From Verrucomicrobiota bacterium (GTDB taxonomy: Bacteria > Verrucomicrobiota > Verrucomicrobiia > Chthoniobacterales > UBA10450): a DNA stretch of 21,941 nucleotides. The position numbers and the translations under genes were made by a program. The DNA lies in NCBI GenBank assembly GCA_003219925.1, contig QHQU01000124.1, positions 1-21,941 of the forward strand, in the 5' to 3' direction. A model generated the notes under the pieces. It worked only from the letters and a program-made list of their open reading frames with translations, was not told where the DNA came from and made no database searches. Below, piece after piece: positions 18,980-21,941 of this stretch (position 1 is the first letter of the stretch; every line of letters begins with the position of its first letter).

Positions 18980-19978
18980 TTACCGCACCATCATACGGCG
19001 TTCGCGTTGCTTGAAAAAGGAGCGCAACGCCGGCAGATAATCATCGCCAGTGCGCAAATCGATTCGATCGATACGGTTTTGCCGCAATACCCGCAGGGTT
19101 TCCGTTAGCTGTGCTTGGGCGAGCTGCGCAAATTGCCGGCGGACATTGCTGTCGGCGGCGTTGATTTCAATTTGGTCGCCCGTTTCCGCATCTTCCAGCG
19201 TGATAATGCCAACAGGCGGTAACACGCTTTCGCGTTCGTCCTGAATCCGGATCGCAATCAGATCATGCCGCCGGGCCGTGACCGCGAGAGCACGCGAGAA
19301 ATCCTCCGCCTGAAAGTCGGAGATAAAAAAGACGACCGCCCGACGGGTCACGATCTTATTTAAGTGATCAAGGGCCGCCGCCGGGTTGGTCCCGCGCCCC
19401 ACCGGATCAAAGAAGAGGATTTCGCGAATGATTCGCAAGGTATGAGAGCGCCCTTTCTTCGGCGCGATGAAAAGCTCGAGGCGATCGCTGAAGAGAAGGA
19501 GACCGACTTTGTCGTTGTTACGGATCGCGCTGAAAGCGAGGAGACAGGCAACTTCTGCAGCCAGCTCGCGTTTTGATTGTGAAGTGCTGCCGAAATTACC
19601 TGATGCACTTACATCTACGATCAGCATCACGGTAAGCTCGCGTTCTTCCGTGAACTTTTTTACAAACGGGCTACCGAGCCTGGCGGTTACGTTCCAATCG
19701 ATCGCGCGAATCTCATCCCCCGGCTGATATTCGCGCACCTCTTCAAAATTCATCCCGCGACCCTTGAAGACACTGTGGTAATCGCCGGCGAAGGCGGTTT
19801 CCACGAGGGCGCGGGTCTTGATTTCCAGACCGCGGATCTTTTTTAGAATTTCCTCTGCTCCCGATCGACTCTCGTCGTCATCCCGGGCCTGAAGCACGGA
19901 AGTCGAGAGGGGTCGTCGCGCCTTGCTCGTCATCCCGAGCGAAGTCGAGGGATCCCGGCGCGAACCTGAAATCTTCAT
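18980..19978 (-). CDS. DUF58 (MIDAS-containing) protein with repeat-derived N-terminus
   Basis: 332 residues from ATG 19978. The family core starts only at about residue 42 (EEILKKIRGLEIKTRALVE) and includes HSVFKGRGMNFEEVREYQPG (68-87), DEIRAIDWNVTARLG and a VWA-like fold with D122-V-S124-A-S126. DUF58 proteins accompany MoxR ATPases and are thought to be their VWA-like partners. Residues 1 to about 35 are unusual: they are translated from two repeat arms (19929-19957 and 19877-19914), giving SRRDPSTSLGMT and a basic Ser/Arg stretch. ATG 19978 overlaps the GIY-YIG stop (ATGA), so the start fits translational coupling. ATG 19933 and GTG 19897 are shorter options without ribosome sites. The real N-terminus is uncertain. 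Confidence 0.85.
   Translation of the reverse strand: MKISGSRRDPSTSLGMTSKARRPLSTSVLQARDDDESRSGAEEILKKIRGLEIKTRALVETAFAGDYHSVFKGRGMNFEEVREYQPGDEIRAIDWNVTARLGSPFVKKFTEERELTVMLIVDVSASGNFGSTSQSKRELAAEVACLLAFSAIRNNDKVGLLLFSDRLELFIAPKKGRSHTLRIIREILFFDPVGRGTNPAAALDHLNKIVTRRAVVFFISDFQAEDFSRALAVTARRHDLIAIRIQDERESVLPPVGIITLEDAETGDQIEINAADSNVRRQFAQLAQAQLTETLRVLRQNRIDRIDLRTGDDYLPALRSFFKQRERRMMVR
19877..19914. repeat. Degenerate palindrome arm inside the DUF58 gene
   Basis: Begins GTCATCCCGGGCCTGAAG and contains AAGTCGAGAGG. It resembles the arm at 19929-19957 in the same direction but with several changes. It is probably an old copy now read as DUF58 codons. Confidence 0.5.
19929..19957. repeat. Palindromic repeat, copy B (single 29-base arm)
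   Basis: A single arm running from GTCATCCCGAGC to GAGGGATCCCG, differing from the left arm of copy A by only one base. The following bases (19958-19976) still resemble the centre of copy A (GCGAA, then AAATCTT). It forms part of the DUF58 reading frame; the DUF58 ATG lies at the outer edge of the centre. Confidence 0.85.
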
Positions 19979-20286
19979 TTGCCCTTACGTGAATACATGT
20001 CTTCGAACAAGTCGCGCCACTCTCGGTTCCCTTTTGCAATCAGCGCGTCTTTTTTCGCGCGACTCCAATTTTTGAGCTGCTTTTCGCGGGCAATCGCGCT
20101 CTGCGGATCCGGGAATGCTTCGAAATAAACGAGTTTATTTGCGTTATATTGCTTCGCGAACGCACTGCCGCGCCCTAAGGAGTGATCGCTGGGCCGACGC
20201 TCCAGATCATTTGTCACGCCGACATAAAGAACGGTATGGCGATCAGCGTTCGTAAGAATGTAAACGAAATAATTTTGGCTCTTCAT
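19975..20286 (-). CDS. Small GIY-YIG nuclease domain protein
   Basis: 103 residues, a stand-alone GIY-YIG domain of the UPF0213/UvrC-N type. Motifs: YFVYILTN (6-13) and LYVGVTNDLERR (20-31) form the GIY/YIG strands with the active-site arginine, then H35, E69 in AREKQLKNW and N87. Such domains cut DNA using one metal ion; the cellular role of these short versions is not settled. I chose ATG 20286 because AGAAGG at 20292-20297 is five bases away. An open frame extends to 20376, but it only reads through repeat copy C. The stop overlaps the DUF58 ATG. The gene sits between moxR and DUF58, which are normally adjacent, with repeat arms on both sides. It looks like a later arrival in the operon. 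Confidence 0.88.
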   Translation of the reverse strand: MKSQNYFVYILTNADRHTVLYVGVTNDLERRPSDHSLGRGSAFAKQYNANKLVYFEAFPDPQSAIAREKQLKNWSRAKKDALIAKGNREWRDLFEDMYSRKGK

Positions 20287-20308
20287 CGCTGCCTTCTTGG
20301 TTGCGCAT

Positions 20309-20363
20309 CGGGATCCCTCGACCCATTCGACTACGCTCAGGGCAGGCCTTTGCTCGGGATGAC
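20309..20363. repeat. Palindromic repeat, copy C (single 55-base arm)
   Basis: Reverse complement of the left arm of copy D (21406-21460), identical over all 55 bases by my reading. Compared with the 29-base arm it carries a 26-base insert containing CTGAGCGTAGTCGAA. It fills most of the gap between moxR (stop at 20373) and the GIY-YIG start. Confidence 0.9.
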
Positions 20364-20372
20364 GAACGGGGC

Positions 20373-21359
20373 TCACGGCACCGGCAATCCTGCAAAAATC
20401 CGCTCGATAATCGTCTCGCTCGTAATCGACTCTGCTTCCGCTTCGTAGCTAACGATGATGCGATGGCGCAAAACGTCGGGACCAATGCTCTTGATGTCCT
20501 GCGGGGTGACGTAGCCGCGTTCGTTCAGGAAAGCATGAGCACGCGCGGCGAGCGCGAGATAAATTGTGGCGCGCGGGGAGGCGCCGTAACGAACCAAACC
20601 CTCCAGCTTCAAGTTATAAGACGCCGGCTCCCGCGTCGCCCAAACAATGTCGACGATGTAATCCTTTACTCGATCGTCTATGTAAATGTTGTTTACGACA
20701 TCGCGCGCTGCGATGATGTGTTGCGGATCGACCACCGCTGAAACCCTCAGATCGGGTGCGGACGTCGCCATTAAATCGAGAATACGGCGCTCCTCCGGTT
20801 TCTGCGGATAACCGATGTTCAACTTGAACATGAAACGATCGAGCTGCGCTTCGGGGAGCTGATAGGTGCCTTCCTGCTCGAGGGGGTTTTGCGTCGCCAG
20901 AACAAGAAACGGATCGGAAAGTGGATACGTTTTCTCGCCAATGGTGACCTGGCGCTCTTGCATTGCTTCCAGTAAGGCGCTCTGCACTTTGGCTGGAGCG
21001 CGATTGATTTCGTCGGCCAGGATGAGGTTCGAAAAAATTGGGCCAAACTTGGTGGTGAACTCGCCGTCACGCGGATTATAAATAAGGGTGCCGATTAAAT
21101 CCGCCGGAAGAAGATCCGGGGTGAATTGCAGGCGCTGGAAGCCGGTCTGGATGGCGGAGGCGATTGTTTTGACGGTGAGCGTTTTGGCCAGGCCGGGAAC
21201 GCCTTCGAGTAAGACATGGCCGTTCGCCAGCAACCCGAGCAATAAACGATCGACCAGATATTTCTGACCGATGACGACGTGCGCAACTTGCTCGCGCAAG
21301 GGCGTAATCCAGCGACCAAGCTCCTGCACCTGTTGAGAAATTTCCTGAGCCGATTTCAT
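20373..21359 (-). CDS. MoxR family AAA+ ATPase
   Basis: 328 residues, the normal MoxR length. Walker A is GVPGLAKT (53-60) and Walker B LILADEINRAP (112-122). The helix insert SALLEAMQERQVTIGEKTY, sensor 1 LATQNPLEQEGTY (154-166) and LPEAQLDRFMF (168-178) follow, then the C-terminal lid. MoxR ATPases act as chaperones for VWA-domain partners; here DUF58, BatA and BatB follow in the same operon. Start ATG 21359 has no clear ribosome site. The leader holds a 10-base perfect palindrome CGAACGTTCG (21387-21396). Identical 55-base repeat arms lie on both sides in opposite orientation. First gene of the Bat-type operon. Confidence 0.93.
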   Translation of the reverse strand: MKSAQEISQQVQELGRWITPLREQVAHVVIGQKYLVDRLLLGLLANGHVLLEGVPGLAKTLTVKTIASAIQTGFQRLQFTPDLLPADLIGTLIYNPRDGEFTTKFGPIFSNLILADEINRAPAKVQSALLEAMQERQVTIGEKTYPLSDPFLVLATQNPLEQEGTYQLPEAQLDRFMFKLNIGYPQKPEERRILDLMATSAPDLRVSAVVDPQHIIAARDVVNNIYIDDRVKDYIVDIVWATREPASYNLKLEGLVRYGASPRATIYLALAARAHAFLNERGYVTPQDIKSIGPDVLRHRIIVSYEAEAESITSETIIERIFAGLPVP

Positions 21360-21405
21360 GAGCTTTGTAAGACAGAAAATCTAGGCCGAACGTTCGATCA
21401 AGTTC

Positions 21406-21525
21406 GTCATCCCGAGCAAAGGCCTGCCCTGAGCGTAGTCGAATGGGTCGAGGGATCCCGTTGCGATACCTTAAAGGTAACTTCCCCGGGATCCTTCGAC
21501 TGCGCTTCGCTCCGCTCAGGATGAC
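21406..21525. repeat. Palindromic repeat, copy D (both arms)
   Basis: Left arm 21406-21460 (55 bases, identical inverted to copy C), centre 21461-21486 and right arm 21487-21525. The right arm differs from that of copy A by a single base. It separates der from moxR, and the right arm supplies the der stop codon. Confidence 0.9.
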
Positions 21526-21941
21526 GTGGAGCTGCGCGCCCGGCAGGTCAACAAAATCGGTAATCCCGGGTAGGGCTCGAGCTCACGAATCTTCGCTTCA
21601 AGGAAACGTGCAAATGGCTGTGTCAGAAGACGAGGGGAATTGACAAAGAGCACGATTTCCGGCGGCGCGAACTCGCATGATTCGTTTCTGCTGGATTGAG
21701 TCGCGTAAAACAGCTTTAGCCGTTTCCCCTTTACCATTGGCGGCGGATTTGCGGCAAAGGCCGCTCTCAATGCGCGATTCAATTTGCCGGTGCCGATATG
21801 CGCACGTGCAGCCCGCCGGATGCGTTCGATCATTTTGAAAATTTTATCGGCATGCTCGCCGGTCAGCGCGCTCGTTACCAGGACCGGCGCGTAATCGATG
21901 AAGAACAACTCCGCGCGGGCGTTAACTATTGCGGCTTCCAT
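21516..21941 (-). CDS. der: GTPase Der (EngA), C-terminal part; 5' end beyond window
   Basis: Last 141 residues of the double-domain GTPase that helps assemble the 50S ribosome. Visible are the end of the second G domain with the G5 motif SAL in LVTSALTGEHADKIF (22-36) and the KH-like domain, with GTGKLNRALRAAFAANPPP, VKGKRLKLFYATQ and IVLFVNSPRLL. The upstream four-fifths lie outside, and the methionine at the window edge is internal to the family alignment. The C-terminus PGLPILLTCRARSSTSS departs from the family after PILLTCRAR. The final SS codons and the TGA stop come from the right arm of repeat copy D. Confidence 0.93.
   Translation of the reverse strand: MEAAIVNARAELFFIDYAPVLVTSALTGEHADKIFKMIERIRRAARAHIGTGKLNRALRAAFAANPPPMVKGKRLKLFYATQSSRNESCEFAPPEIVLFVNSPRLLTQPFARFLEAKIRELEPYPGLPILLTCRARSSTSS

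Noticed and set aside
20287..20376. Longer GIY-YIG frame starting at 20376
   Set aside because: The extra residues are translated repeat copy C; ATG 20286 has a good ribosome site.
21387..21396. LexA/SOS box upstream of moxR
   Set aside because: The half-sites are directly joined, without the four-base spacer of CGAAC-type SOS boxes.

Overview
The window looks like a stretch of a Verrucomicrobiota-type chromosome, possibly a soil Chthoniobacterales/Spartobacteria relative. This is inferred from the gene set (a complete Bat aerotolerance-type operon with a DUF4381 gene and a fused BatB/BatC, and a PilM-N-O-P block), the moderately high GC and the interspersed palindromic repeats. No rRNA or other marker fixes the taxonomy, and I see no tRNA, CRISPR array, prophage or classical insertion sequence. 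Most genes are on the minus strand; only valS and cstA are on the plus strand.

Layout. (1) 1-707: glutamate racemase gene murI, cut by the window edge, divergent from valS (837-3494), which encodes valyl-tRNA synthetase. (2) 3445-6316: a SAM-dependent methyltransferase whose 3' end overlaps the end of valS, divergent from cstA (peptide/pyruvate transporter family). (3) 6392-7888: a secreted vanadium-dependent haloperoxidase-like protein. (4) 7994-10696: a pilM-pilN-pilO-pilP-like operon for the inner-membrane platform of a type IV pilus or type II secretion-like machine, with no pilin or secretin gene beside it. (5) 10916-12322: a conserved protein of about 470 residues of unknown function. 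(6) 12603-21359: a Bat-type operon, read right to left: moxR, a GIY-YIG nuclease gene, DUF58, DUF4381, batA, batB/batC fusion, batD, batE, mostly joined by 1-14 base overlaps. (7) 21516-21941: the C-terminal part of der, a ribosome-assembly GTPase gene, cut by the window edge.

The most unusual layer is a family of modular palindromic repeats that share an outer arm beginning GTCATCC and ending GGGATCCCG. There are copies at 12400-12492, 19929-19957 (with a degenerate neighbour at 19877-19914), 20309-20363 and 21406-21525. They sit on both sides of the small GIY-YIG nuclease gene, which interrupts the usual moxR-DUF58 junction. They have also been incorporated into genes: they supply the start region of the DUF58 protein and the stop codon of der. 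Two identical 55-base arms lie in opposite orientation on either side of moxR. A GIY-YIG nuclease travelling with hairpin repeats, in the way RAYT transposases travel with REP sequences, is the main hypothesis raised here.

A second theme is translation starts. Three genes (cstA, the pilO-like gene and batA) have a strong AGGAGG-type ribosome site placed for a TTG codon rather than for an upstream ATG.
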